Positions 1 to 5,729 of a DNA stretch of 12,666 nucleotides are shown one piece after another. Position 1 is the stretch's first letter. Each line of letters opens with the position of its first letter. The stretch lies in contig CALANQ010000532.1 in the NCBI GenBank assembly GCA_937926025.1, positions 1 to 12,666 on the forward strand. Direction: 5' to 3'. This DNA is from an uncultured Acidimicrobiales bacterium. Its GTDB lineage: Bacteria > Actinomycetota > Acidimicrobiia > Acidimicrobiales > Iamiaceae. The position numbers were made by a program, and so were the translations under genes. A model generated the notes under the pieces. The model made no database searches, was not told where the DNA came from, and saw only the letters and a program-made list of their open reading frames with translations.

Positions 1-1
1 G

Positions 2-202
2 GCCGTCGCCCCCGGGAAGGGCGCCATCGGCGTGTTCTCCCCGAAGCTCGCCGAGGCCGGCAACAGCGTCCGGGGCCAGCGCCTGGTGAAGAACCTGTCC
101 CAGCGCCTCGGCCTCAACCTCTTCGCGTCGGCCCCCGTCGGCTGGACCGGCACGCTCCGGTCCCACACCCCCGACGCCTTCAGCGCCCCCACCGTCGACT
201 GA
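2..202 (+). CDS. glsA: Glutaminase (serine-dependent beta-lactamase-like fold), C-terminal fragment
   Basis: Only the last 66 codons are in the window; the gene enters from the left edge and ends at TGA 200-202. Glutaminase hydrolyses L-glutamine to glutamate and ammonia in the cytoplasm. The visible segment carries the family's C-terminal signature: PGKGAIGVFSPKL, then GNSVRGQRLVKNLSQRLGLNLF. In known bacterial glutaminases this is the strand-turn-helix closing the domain (GxxGIxVFSPxLxxxGNSVRG). About 24 residues follow the conserved domain as a polar tail. The active-site Ser and Lys lie in the missing N-terminal part and cannot be checked. The gene converges on the enoyl-CoA hydratase-family gene with 19 bp between the stops; that gap holds no T-tract terminator, only a short palindrome GACCGGTC. 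The family assignment is firm; the symbol assumes the usual single-domain glutaminase. Confidence 0.85.
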   Translation, partial: AVAPGKGAIGVFSPKLAEAGNSVRGQRLVKNLSQRLGLNLFASAPVGWTGTLRSHTPDAFSAPTVD

Positions 203-221
203 CCGCCTGCGACCGGTCCGC

Positions 222-1028
222 CTACTCGCTGGTGGGGCCGGTGAAGTTCGGGGGGCGCTTCTCGGTGTGGCTGGCCAGGCCTTCGCGGGCGTCGGGGCCG
301 GTGAAGCCCAGGAACTCGTAGGCCAGGGACGCGTCGAGGATGGCGGCCTGTTCGCGGTACCAGTGGTTGAGGGTCTGCTTGGTCCACCGGATGGCCGACT
401 GGGCACCGTCGGCCAGCTGCGAGGCCACGGCGAGCGCCCGGTCCTGGACCTGGTCGTCATCGACGCACAGCGACACCAGGCCGATGCGCTCCGCCTCCTC
501 GCCGGTCAGCGGATCGCACGTGAGGAGGTAGTACTTGGCCTTCGCCATGCCGCACAGCAGCGGCCAGCAGATGGCGGCGTGGTCCCCGGCCGTGACACCG
601 AGGCGGGTGTGGCCGTCGATGATCTTGGCGGTGCGGCCCACCACCGACACGTCGGCCAGCACCGCCGCCACCAGCCCGGCCCCCACCGCCGGGCCGTGCA
701 CCGCGGACACGATCGGCTTGGAGCAGTTGATGACGTTGAACACCAGGTCCCGCGCCTCGCGCAGGATGCGGAGCCGCACCGCCGGATCGTTCATCAGGTC
801 GTCGAGCAGCTCGAAGCTGCCGCCGGCGGAGAACCCCTTGCCCGCGCCCCGGATGAGCGCGACGTTCACCTCGGGGTCGCGGTCGACAGCCAGCCACACG
901 TCGGCCAGCTGGCGGTGGGCGTCGGGACCGACCGCGTTGAGGCCCGGCCCGTCGAGGGTGATCCGCAGCACCTTCGGGGCGGGCCGATCGAAGGTGAGTG
1001 CGTCGAACTCGGCGTAGCGGTCGGTCAT
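222..1028 (-). CDS. Enoyl-CoA hydratase/isomerase (crotonase) family protein lacking the hydratase glutamates
   Basis: A 268-residue protein of normal crotonase length, starting at ATG 1028 (MTDRYAEF). An in-frame ATG at 1037 is an alternative; neither has a clear Shine-Dalgarno. Family marks: N-terminal beta strands to about residue 60, oxyanion-hole segment [13 protein letters not shown] (63-75), second oxyanion segment [10 protein letters not shown] (109-118), and a C-terminal helical region with W215/K217 typical of the fold. Classical hydratases carry one Glu in the GGGxE segment and another in the PExxLG segment. Here these positions read Val120 and about His140. The segment after it is H140-TRLGVTAG-D149-HAAICWP, with Trp155-Pro156. 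That GD...WP layout resembles, as I remember it, 6-oxocamphor-hydrolase-like members whose acid is an Asp. The reaction is therefore probably not simple enoyl-CoA hydration; substrate unknown. It is divergent from the GNAT gene 26 bp away. Confidence 0.85.
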   Translation of the reverse strand: MTDRYAEFDALTFDRPAPKVLRITLDGPGLNAVGPDAHRQLADVWLAVDRDPEVNVALIRGAGKGFSAGGSFELLDDLMNDPAVRLRILREARDLVFNVINCSKPIVSAVHGPAVGAGLVAAVLADVSVVGRTAKIIDGHTRLGVTAGDHAAICWPLLCGMAKAKYYLLTCDPLTGEEAERIGLVSLCVDDDQVQDRALAVASQLADGAQSAIRWTKQTLNHWYREQAAILDASLAYEFLGFTGPDAREGLASHTEKRPPNFTGPTSE

Positions 1029-1054
1029 GGCCTGCATGGTGCCAGGTCGGCAGA

Positions 1055-1648
1055 ATGGCGGCCGTGGCATCCGAGCACGACCCGGCCGAGCCGGCGGCCG
1101 ACGCCTGGTCGGGTGCCCGACCCGAGCGACGGGTCGCCGTGCGGCCGGTCACCACCGGCGACTGGTGGTGGCTGACGCGGGCCGGCCTGGCCCCCGAGAT
1201 GGCGGGCGTGCAGTACCACTGGCTCGAGCTCCCCCTGCAGCTGTACATCGCCCCCGCTCGGGGCACGGCGATCCGACCCGGTCCTCGCTGCATCATCGAG
1301 GTCGACGGGCGCCGTGCCGGCTACATCGGCCGGAGCCCCCTGTCCGGCAACCTCGAGTACTTCCTGCAGCCGTGGGCGCGCGGCGGGACCGGGACCCGGG
1401 CGATCGCCGAGTTCCTCCGCACCGGCCGCCCCGGCGATCGGAGCCGCTCGTTCTTCGTGTCCCGCAAGAACGCCCGCTCCCGCACCGCCCTCGACCGGGC
1501 GTTCGCCGCGCTCGGCTGGCGCGAAGGTGAGGCGTACACCACCCGTGACGTGCGGATGGGCCAGATGGTCACAGTCGGAGGCGGCCCCTCCCCCGATGCC
1601 ACCGACCGTGGCGGCGATCCGCCGCCGCACCCGCAAAACGGGGCCTGA
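1055..1648 (+). CDS. GNAT-family N-acetyltransferase
   Basis: A 197-residue protein from ATG 1055; GTG 1064 is a possible shorter start. GNAT enzymes transfer an acyl group from acyl-CoA to an amine. The fold is visible in order: beta-1 [14 protein letters not shown] (27-40); a central strand with an embedded GYIGRS (89-94); beta-4 NLEYFLQPW (99-107) followed by the CoA-pyrophosphate loop R109-G-G-T-G-T114, which fits R/Q-x-x-G-x-G/A; then [20 protein letters not shown] (136-155), the motif-B helix with the N...A...LGF pattern that ends GNAT domains. The last 25 residues are Gly/Pro-rich and probably disordered. The insertion [11 protein letters not shown] (60-70) is hydrophobic but too short and polar for a membrane span. 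Substrate cannot be inferred. The upstream gap to the divergent gene is only 26 bp, so promoter elements must overlap coding sequence. Confidence 0.8.
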   Translation: MAAVASEHDPAEPAADAWSGARPERRVAVRPVTTGDWWWLTRAGLAPEMAGVQYHWLELPLQLYIAPARGTAIRPGPRCIIEVDGRRAGYIGRSPLSGNLEYFLQPWARGGTGTRAIAEFLRTGRPGDRSRSFFVSRKNARSRTALDRAFAALGWREGEAYTTRDVRMGQMVTVGGGPSPDATDRGGDPPPHPQNGA

Positions 1649-1668
1649 CGACCCAGGCGCGCGCCGCG

Positions 1669-1685
1669 GACCGTTCGGTACGGTC
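1669..1685 (+). promoter_or_regulatory. Short inverted repeat with embedded -10-like hexamer ahead of the GGDEF gene
   Basis: GACCGT-TCGGT-ACGGTC forms a 6-bp perfect stem with a 5-nt loop, 20 nt after the GNAT stop codon. There is no T-run, so it is a poor intrinsic terminator. The right arm overlaps TACGGT (1679-1684), which fits the actinobacterial TANNNT -10 pattern and would give a leader of about 40 nt for the GGDEF gene. No convincing -35 lies 16-18 bp upstream. It may be an operator over a promoter or merely chance symmetry in GC-rich DNA. Confidence 0.3.
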
Positions 1686-1703
1686 GCCCCGCGCACCCAC
1701 CGA

Positions 1704-1729
1704 GGGAGGAGGGGGCGCGGCTCTCCCCC
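1704..1729 (+). promoter_or_regulatory. Purine-rich ribosome-binding region that can pair with the C-run before the GGDEF start
   Basis: GGGAGGAGGGGG (1704-1715) contains an excellent anti-Shine-Dalgarno complement (AGGAGG, 1707-1712), but it sits 17 nt from ATG 1730, well beyond the usual 5-9 nt. The intervening CTCTCCCCC (1721-1729) can pair with GGGGG (1711-1715) or GGGAG (1704-1708), forming a small hairpin that would either bring the site closer to the start or hide it. The sequence is seen directly; any role in translation control is inference. Confidence 0.4.
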
Positions 1730-3133
1730 ATGACCGGTCCTGACGCGCGCCCCGAACGCCCCTCGACGAACGACCCCGAGGCGACCCTCTACGCCTCGCT
1801 CGTGGAGGACGCGTTCGACTTCATGGTCACGATCCGGTCGGACTTCACGATGGCCTTCGTCAGCTCGGGCATCGAAGAGCGCCTGGGGCGTCCGAGGCGC
1901 GAGTACCTCGGCGCGAGCGTGGCCGACTTCCTCCACCCGGAGGACCTGGACCGAGCGCTGCTGCAGATGGGCGGCTGGGACAACGGCCGGGCCCCCGGCG
2001 GCACCACCACCTTCCGCCTGCGCCACGGCAATGGCACCCACCTCCCCTTCGACGTCACCGCCGCCCGGGTCACCGACGGCGACGAGGACTTCCTGGCCGT
2101 CTACGCCCGCCCGGTCGACTACCAGCTGGCCACCGACGAGGTCCTCCGCCAGCTGCTGCACGGCGGCAGCCGAGCCGACGCCCTCCGGCCCGTCCTGGAC
2201 GTCTTCTCGTGGGAGGTCAACGACAGCCGCATCGCCATCGCCTGGCACGAGCCCGGCATCGGCCACCGGTACGTGTCCACCGGTCTTCCCCCCGAGCTGG
2301 CCGGCGCCAGCACCGAGCCGGGCGAGGCCTGGGCGCGGGCGCGGGCCACCGGCGAACCGGTCCTCGACCTCGACCGCTCCCTGCTGGACCCCCACCGTGC
2401 CGCCTCGGCCGCGGAGCTCGGACAGGGGGGCTACTGGGTGGTGCCCGTCCCCGACGCCGGCTCCGACGTCCCCGCGCTGATCACCGTGTGGGCCCGGGCC
2501 GAGGTCGGTCGGCCCGACGGCCACGCCTACGGGGTGCAGATGGCGCACTCCTACATCGAGCTGATCCTCCGGTGGGCCCAGCACCTCCGGGCCCTCGAGG
2601 ACGCCGCCCTCCGGGACCCGCTCACCGGGCTCGGCAACCGGAAGGTGCTCTTCGATGCGCTCAGCTCCGGACGCACCCACGGCGCCCTGCTCTTCTGCGA
2701 CCTCGACCACTTCAAGCCGGTCAACGACCGCCACGGCCACCGCGCCGGCGACGACGTGCTGCGGCAGATCGCGCACCGCATCGAAGGCGCGGTGCGCGCC
2801 GGCGACCTGGTGGCGCGCACCGGCGGCGACGAGTTCGTGGTCCTCGCCCCGGACATCACGCTCGAACAGGCGGCGGCCCTGGCCCAGCGGATCCGCAGCG
2901 CCGTCGCCGAACCGACGTACCTGCCCTCGGGCAAGGTCATCGTCGGCGTCACCATCGGCGTCGCCCACGCGGCCGACGCCGTCAGCGAGGCCACCCTCAA
3001 CGGCGCCGACCAGGCCCTGGTGGTGGCGAAGGCCAACGCTCGGGGCACGGTGCGCTGGGCCCCGGGGGCGATGCCGCCCGACGCCGTCGAGGCCCTCCCC
3101 GCGCCTCAACCGGGACGGAGCTCCACGGAGTAG
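1730..3133 (+). CDS. PAS-sensor diguanylate cyclase (GGDEF domain)
   Basis: A 467-residue soluble protein predicted to make cyclic di-GMP from two GTP. Residues about 18-130 form a PAS domain (EDAFDFMVTIRSDFTMAFVSSGIEERLG, then the typical DFLHPEDLDR at 66-75 and RLRHGNG at 97-103). Residues about 135-280 are a weaker mixed alpha/beta region that may be GAF-like. A short helix (282-296) leads to DPLTGLGNR (296-304), the standard GGDEF entry. The catalytic domain keeps the metal-binding Asp in LLFCDLDHFK (D324), the substrate segment VNDRHGHRAGDD (331-342) and an intact GGDEF at 365-369, so it should be active. R356-A-G-D359 sits five residues before it, matching the RxxD inhibitory site for product feedback. 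There is no EAL domain, signal peptide or membrane segment, so sensing is cytoplasmic. The last 28 bp overlap the opposing gene. Confidence 0.93.
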   Translation: MTGPDARPERPSTNDPEATLYASLVEDAFDFMVTIRSDFTMAFVSSGIEERLGRPRREYLGASVADFLHPEDLDRALLQMGGWDNGRAPGGTTTFRLRHGNGTHLPFDVTAARVTDGDEDFLAVYARPVDYQLATDEVLRQLLHGGSRADALRPVLDVFSWEVNDSRIAIAWHEPGIGHRYVSTGLPPELAGASTEPGEAWARARATGEPVLDLDRSLLDPHRAASAAELGQGGYWVVPVPDAGSDVPALITVWARAEVGRPDGHAYGVQMAHSYIELILRWAQHLRALEDAALRDPLTGLGNRKVLFDALSSGRTHGALLFCDLDHFKPVNDRHGHRAGDDVLRQIAHRIEGAVRAGDLVARTGGDEFVVLAPDITLEQAAALAQRIRSAVAEPTYLPSGKVIVGVTIGVAHAADAVSEATLNGADQALVVAKANARGTVRWAPGAMPPDAVEALPAPQPGRSSTE

Positions 3134-4200
3134 ATGTGCGTCGGGCGGAGCTGCCCCACGCACCACGGCCACCAGCCCCGGTCCACCGGCGACGAGTAGT
3201 TGAAGACCAGGTGACCCTCGCCGTCGGCGGTGGGCACCGAACCGGCGAACGCGGTGTCGCCGGCCGACGGGAGATCGGCCACCCAGGCGGCCGAGCGGGC
3301 GTCGGGATCGATGCGGTACAGCGCGGTGCGCTTCGGCGTCAGCCAGTACGCGAGCTGATCCACCTTGGTGCGGACCGCATCGGGCAGGAACCCGAGCCCG
3401 AGGTCGAACCGGCCGCCGAAGGCCACCTGCCGGCGGGCGATCAGGTGCGGGACGCCGTCGATCAGGAACAGGAACGGCGAGTCGAACTTGCGGCGATCCG
3501 GCGACACCGCCCACGCCGCCGCGTCTCCCGGCGGCGCCACGGCGATGTCGCTCCCCCACCCGCCCTCGGGCCCCTCCTTGCGGATGACGGCCAGGAGGCG
3601 GCCGTCGGGGAGCACCACGAAGTCGGCCTCGGCCCCGCCCTCGTGGACCACCGGCCGGGCCGGGTCGAACGGCGCCCACGACCGCCCGTCGTCGCTGCCC
3701 CACAGCTCCACCGTCAGCGGGACCGGGTGGGCGGTGAACAGCGAGCCAGCGCCGCGGTACAGGGTCATCGCCAGCCGGCCCTCGACCGGGCGGACCCGCC
3801 ACACCACGCAGTCCGGCGGGGAGACGGCCTCGGGCTCGGCCCAGCCGCCGACCGCTCGCTCGCCCACCCAGATCCGGTCCGGTTGGAACGCCGTGCCCTT
3901 CGTCCCCGCCGTCATCCAGTACAGGAGCAGCCGCTCTTGCCAGGACGCGAACCGCGGCTCGCGCACGTCCCGACCCATCGCGATGGTGTGGTCGTGCGTC
4001 CACGACGCCCCCTCGTCGTCGGACACCAGCACCTCGAGGCGCGCGGCCGCCGACGCGAAGTGGGTGGGCGCCGTGCGCAGCGCCAGCCAGAGGCGGCCGT
4101 CGTGGCGCACCACGTCGAGGTTGTTGTTGGACCGGCCCAGGACGAGCCCGGCCGGCAGCCCGGGACCGGGCGCGACCGGACGGGGCGCGCTGATCCTCAC
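3106..4200 (-). CDS. Sialidase-like beta-propeller protein with Asp-box repeats
   Basis: A 364-residue protein. The start chosen is GTG 4200 (MRISAPRP), 10 bp after the stop of the PEBP gene; the open frame upstream merely shadows that gene. No Shine-Dalgarno is visible, so translation probably depends on coupling. Repeated short beta-strand units run throughout (DGRLWLAL, GRLAMTLYRG, DGRLLAVIRKEG, GHLVFNYS). Two Asp-box-like turns occur: S60-D-D-E-G-A-S-W67 matches SxDxGxxW, and G168-S-D-D-G-R-S-W175 deviates only at its first residue. DVREPRF (78-84) resembles the conserved start of a blade in sialidase/GH-type propellers. The family hydrolyses or binds glycans, but I cannot assign catalytic Arg/Glu/Tyr residues, so activity is unproven. 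There is no signal peptide, unlike most secreted sialidases. The 3' end overlaps the GGDEF gene by 28 bp. Confidence 0.75.
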   Translation of the reverse strand: MRISAPRPVAPGPGLPAGLVLGRSNNNLDVVRHDGRLWLALRTAPTHFASAAARLEVLVSDDEGASWTHDHTIAMGRDVREPRFASWQERLLLYWMTAGTKGTAFQPDRIWVGERAVGGWAEPEAVSPPDCVVWRVRPVEGRLAMTLYRGAGSLFTAHPVPLTVELWGSDDGRSWAPFDPARPVVHEGGAEADFVVLPDGRLLAVIRKEGPEGGWGSDIAVAPPGDAAAWAVSPDRRKFDSPFLFLIDGVPHLIARRQVAFGGRFDLGLGFLPDAVRTKVDQLAYWLTPKRTALYRIDPDARSAAWVADLPSAGDTAFAGSVPTADGEGHLVFNYSSPVDRGWWPWCVGQLRPTHIYSVELRPG

Positions 4201-4210
4201 GGACGGGCGC

Positions 4211-4723
4211 TCAGCAGGACCAGGTGCCGGTGATGGTCGCCCGGGCGATGGTGTGGCCGACGTGCACGAAGCTCGCGTACGTCGGGCTGGCCCCCGCCGG
4301 CACCCCGGTGTCGTCCGTGTCGAGCGCGTGGATGGCGAAGATGTAGCGGTGCTCGCGGTCGCCCTCGGGCGGGGCGCAGCCGTCGTAGCCGTCGTTGCCG
4401 AAGTCGTTGCGGGCGCAGTGGGAGCCAGGGGCCGCCTCGCCGCGCGCCACCGACGACGTGTCGGCCGAGACGCCGATCGTGAACCAGTGCCAGAACCCGC
4501 AGCCGGTGGGAGCGTCGGGATCGAAGCAGGTGATGGCGAACGACTTCGTGCCCTCGGGCGCACCCGACCAGCTGAGCTGCGGGCTCACGTTGCCGCCCGA
4601 GTAGGCGAAGGTGTCGTCGAGGCGCTCGCCGTCGGCGAAGTCCTCGCTGGTCACCGTGAACGACGGGATCTCCGGGAGGAGGTCGTAGGGGCTGGGCGCG
4701 ACGGGTCGGGTCGAGATGTCCAT
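4211..4723 (-). CDS. PEBP family protein (YbhB/YbcL type)
   Basis: A 170-residue cytoplasmic protein of typical size for the bacterial phosphatidylethanolamine-binding-protein family. ATG 4723 (MDISTRP) is preceded by GGAG with a 7-nt spacer, a proper ribosome-binding site, so the longer upstream frame is rejected. Hallmarks: SPQLSWSGAPEGTKSFAI (47-64), CFDPDAPTGCGFWHW (66-80) containing both the DPDAP anion-pocket motif and the GxWHW motif, and CAPPEGDREHRYIFAIHALD (116-135), the second ligand-pocket strand. The ligand of bacterial members is poorly defined; proposals include small anions and kinase/protease modulation. Five cysteines (66, 75, 103, 116, 170) is rather many for a cytosolic protein of this size. 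It probably shares a transcript with the sialidase-like gene 10 bp downstream. Confidence 0.92.
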   Translation of the reverse strand: MDISTRPVAPSPYDLLPEIPSFTVTSEDFADGERLDDTFAYSGGNVSPQLSWSGAPEGTKSFAITCFDPDAPTGCGFWHWFTIGVSADTSSVARGEAAPGSHCARNDFGNDGYDGCAPPEGDREHRYIFAIHALDTDDTGVPAGASPTYASFVHVGHTIARATITGTWSC

Positions 4724-4756
4724 GGCGGTTCTCCGGGGCCGATGGGTGGTGGACCG

Positions 4757-4762
4757 TTTGTA
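4757..4762 (-). promoter_or_regulatory. Weak -10 candidate for the PEBP gene
   Basis: On the minus strand TACAAA lies in the 86-bp gap upstream of the PEBP start, the only AT-rich hexamer in a GC-rich interval. It would give a leader of about 30 nt containing the GGAG ribosome-binding site. It lacks the final T of TANNNT and no -35 match is seen, so this is tentative. Confidence 0.25.
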
Positions 4763-4783
4763 CCCGACCCCGGACGCCGCTGC

Positions 4784-4801
4784 ACCGGGACCCGACCCGG
4801 T
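4784..4801 (-). terminator. Possible weak hairpin after the 202-residue gene
   Basis: ACCGGG-TCGGGT-CCCGGT on the minus strand forms a 6-bp stem with a 6-nt loop, beginning 8 nt after the stop codon at 4810. No T-run follows, so it would not be a classical intrinsic terminator. It might slow or partly stop transcription into the PEBP gene, or be chance in GC-rich DNA. Confidence 0.25.
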
Positions 4802-4809
4802 CGCCCGCC

Positions 4810-5418
4810 TCAGGCGGCGGTCTTGAAGTCCACGCTCAGCTTCGTCGTGGGCCACGAGCCCACCTGGTCGACGGCGTGGATCCGGGTGGCCACCACGCCG
4901 GCCAACCGCTTCGGGAGGGCCCGGTCCGTCCGGACCGTCACCACGGCGAGGTCGCCCCGTCGGACCACCGACACGGAGACGTCACCGACGTCCTCGCCCT
5001 CCAAGGCGATCACCCGCTCCACCTCGGCGGCCAGCGGAGCCGCCCGACGAGCCGCGACCGACTCGATGGCGCGGGCCGAGGCGTCGTCGACGTCGGCGGG
5101 GTCGTGGCAGGCCTCCGACCAGGCGGAGAACGGGTTGGCGCCCGACGGCCCCAGCACCACCACGGGAAGCCCGGCCCGGATGGCGCAGCTCACCGCACCC
5201 TCGTCGGCGGTGGGCTGGGCCCGGGCCTCGTCGCGCACCGCGATGGCGACGTCGATGGGCCGCCCGTCCTCGAGGGGACAGGCGTGGTCGACGCCGGCAC
5301 ACGGGAACGACGGCCCGTCCGCCGGGTGGCAGCGGACCACATCGTGGCCCGCAGCGCCGAGGTCCCGGGCCAGCGAGGCCGACCCGGATGGAGTGGGTTC
5401 GATCAGGAGCGTGCGCAT
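4810..5418 (-). CDS. Uncharacterised 202-residue protein with receiver-like N-terminus
   Basis: I do not recognise this gene. ATG 5418 (MRTLLIEPT) is chosen because the frame upstream turns into low-complexity Ala/Cys/Arg sequence. No Shine-Dalgarno is visible, so it may be leaderless. The N-terminal half alternates strands and helices in a Rossmann/receiver-like order: LLIEPTPSGSASLARDLGAAGHDVVRC (4-30), IDVAIAV (55-61), AIRAGLPVVVLGPSG (79-93). No phosphoacceptor Asp stands at the end of the third strand where a working receiver needs it. Cysteines at 30, 40, 47, 78 and 104 cluster in this half. The C-terminal half (about 128-202) is a helix followed by strands (VSVSVVRRGDLAVVTVRT, 148-164; TTKLSVDFKTAA at the end). 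No membrane segment or signal peptide. It may be co-transcribed with the PEBP gene 86 bp downstream. Confidence 0.72.
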   Translation of the reverse strand: MRTLLIEPTPSGSASLARDLGAAGHDVVRCHPADGPSFPCAGVDHACPLEDGRPIDVAIAVRDEARAQPTADEGAVSCAIRAGLPVVVLGPSGANPFSAWSEACHDPADVDDASARAIESVAARRAAPLAAEVERVIALEGEDVGDVSVSVVRRGDLAVVTVRTDRALPKRLAGVVATRIHAVDQVGSWPTTKLSVDFKTAA

Positions 5419-5476
5419 GGTTCGACGGTCGCGCCCCACCCCGCGCCCGACCAGGGTCGAAGGTCCCGACCGCACG

Positions 5477-5503
5477 GCGCAGGCCGCGCAGGCCGCGCAG
5501 GCC
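5477..5503. repeat. Three perfect tandem copies of a 9-bp unit
   Basis: GCGCAGGCC is repeated three times without mismatch (5477, 5486, 5495), followed by a partial GCC. It lies in the gene-free interval. The unit length is a multiple of three, but no coding frame through it looks real. It could be a slippage-prone microsatellite or a cluster of binding sites; nothing else supports a function. Confidence 0.85.
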
Positions 5504-5667
5504 GCCCACCCGGCCGAGCCGCCCCGCGGGATGGGGCGGCCCAGCCGGTGGGGGGCCGCAGAGGGACGCGCAGCGCCGGAGGACGCCGCAGTTCCCGATC
5601 GGTGCTCCCTCCTGTTGGCGCATCGACCGCTCCCTCCCTGGATCGGTCGCGCGCTGGCGCTGACGCT

Positions 5668-5690
5668 AGCGGCCGCCTGGCACGGCCGCT
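5668..5690. repeat. 8-bp perfect inverted repeat upstream of the helicase promoter
   Basis: AGCGGCCG and CGGCCGCT flank a 7-nt loop (CCTGGCA). Its centre is about 40 bp upstream of the helicase -10 hexamer. There is no T-run on either side. It could be a regulator-binding dyad or a transcription-blocking hairpin protecting the promoter from read-through. Symmetric G/C runs are common at this base composition, so function is uncertain. Confidence 0.45.
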
Positions 5691-5716
5691 CGGGGAGCCG
5701 ACGGCCGGGCACCCCG

Positions 5717-5722
5717 TACGCT
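5717..5722 (+). promoter_or_regulatory. -10 element of a leaderless promoter for the helicase
   Basis: TACGCT matches TANNNT and ends 7 nt before ATG 5730, which would put the transcription start at or within a base or two of the A of the start codon. There is no Shine-Dalgarno, consistent with a leaderless mRNA, a common arrangement in actinobacteria. No good -35 hexamer is present 17-18 bp upstream. Confidence 0.6.
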
Positions 5723-5729
5723 GCGACCC

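Larger units (their letters stand above)
5419..5729. other. Gene-free interval between divergent genes
   Basis: These 311 bp separate the 202-residue gene (minus) from the helicase gene (plus). Open frames cross it on both strands but their translations are Arg/Pro/Ala-rich without any family motif, so I call no gene. It contains a 9-bp tandem repeat, an 8-bp inverted repeat and the helicase's apparent leaderless promoter, listed separately. No RNA gene was recognised. Confidence 0.6.

Noticed and set aside
1025..4003. A 992-codon minus-strand frame covering the GNAT, GGDEF and propeller genes
   Set aside because: It spans three well-supported genes in other frames, has low-complexity composition and no recognisable domain.
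4201..4563. N-terminal extension of the propeller gene to an upstream ATG at 4563
   Set aside because: This part is Ser/Thr/Pro/Arg-rich and merely shadows the PEBP gene in another frame; GTG 4200, right after the PEBP stop, gives a sensible start.
5477..5503. The tandem repeat as a CRISPR-like array or iteron origin
   Set aside because: Units are 9 bp and directly abutting with no spacers, there are no cas genes, and no replication initiator gene or AT-rich region is nearby.
5419..5712. N-terminal extension of the 202-residue protein to an ATG at 5712
   Set aside because: The extra residues are low-complexity (an Ala-Ala-Cys repeat encoded by the 9-bp tandem repeat), and recognisable folded sequence begins only at MRTLLIEPT.
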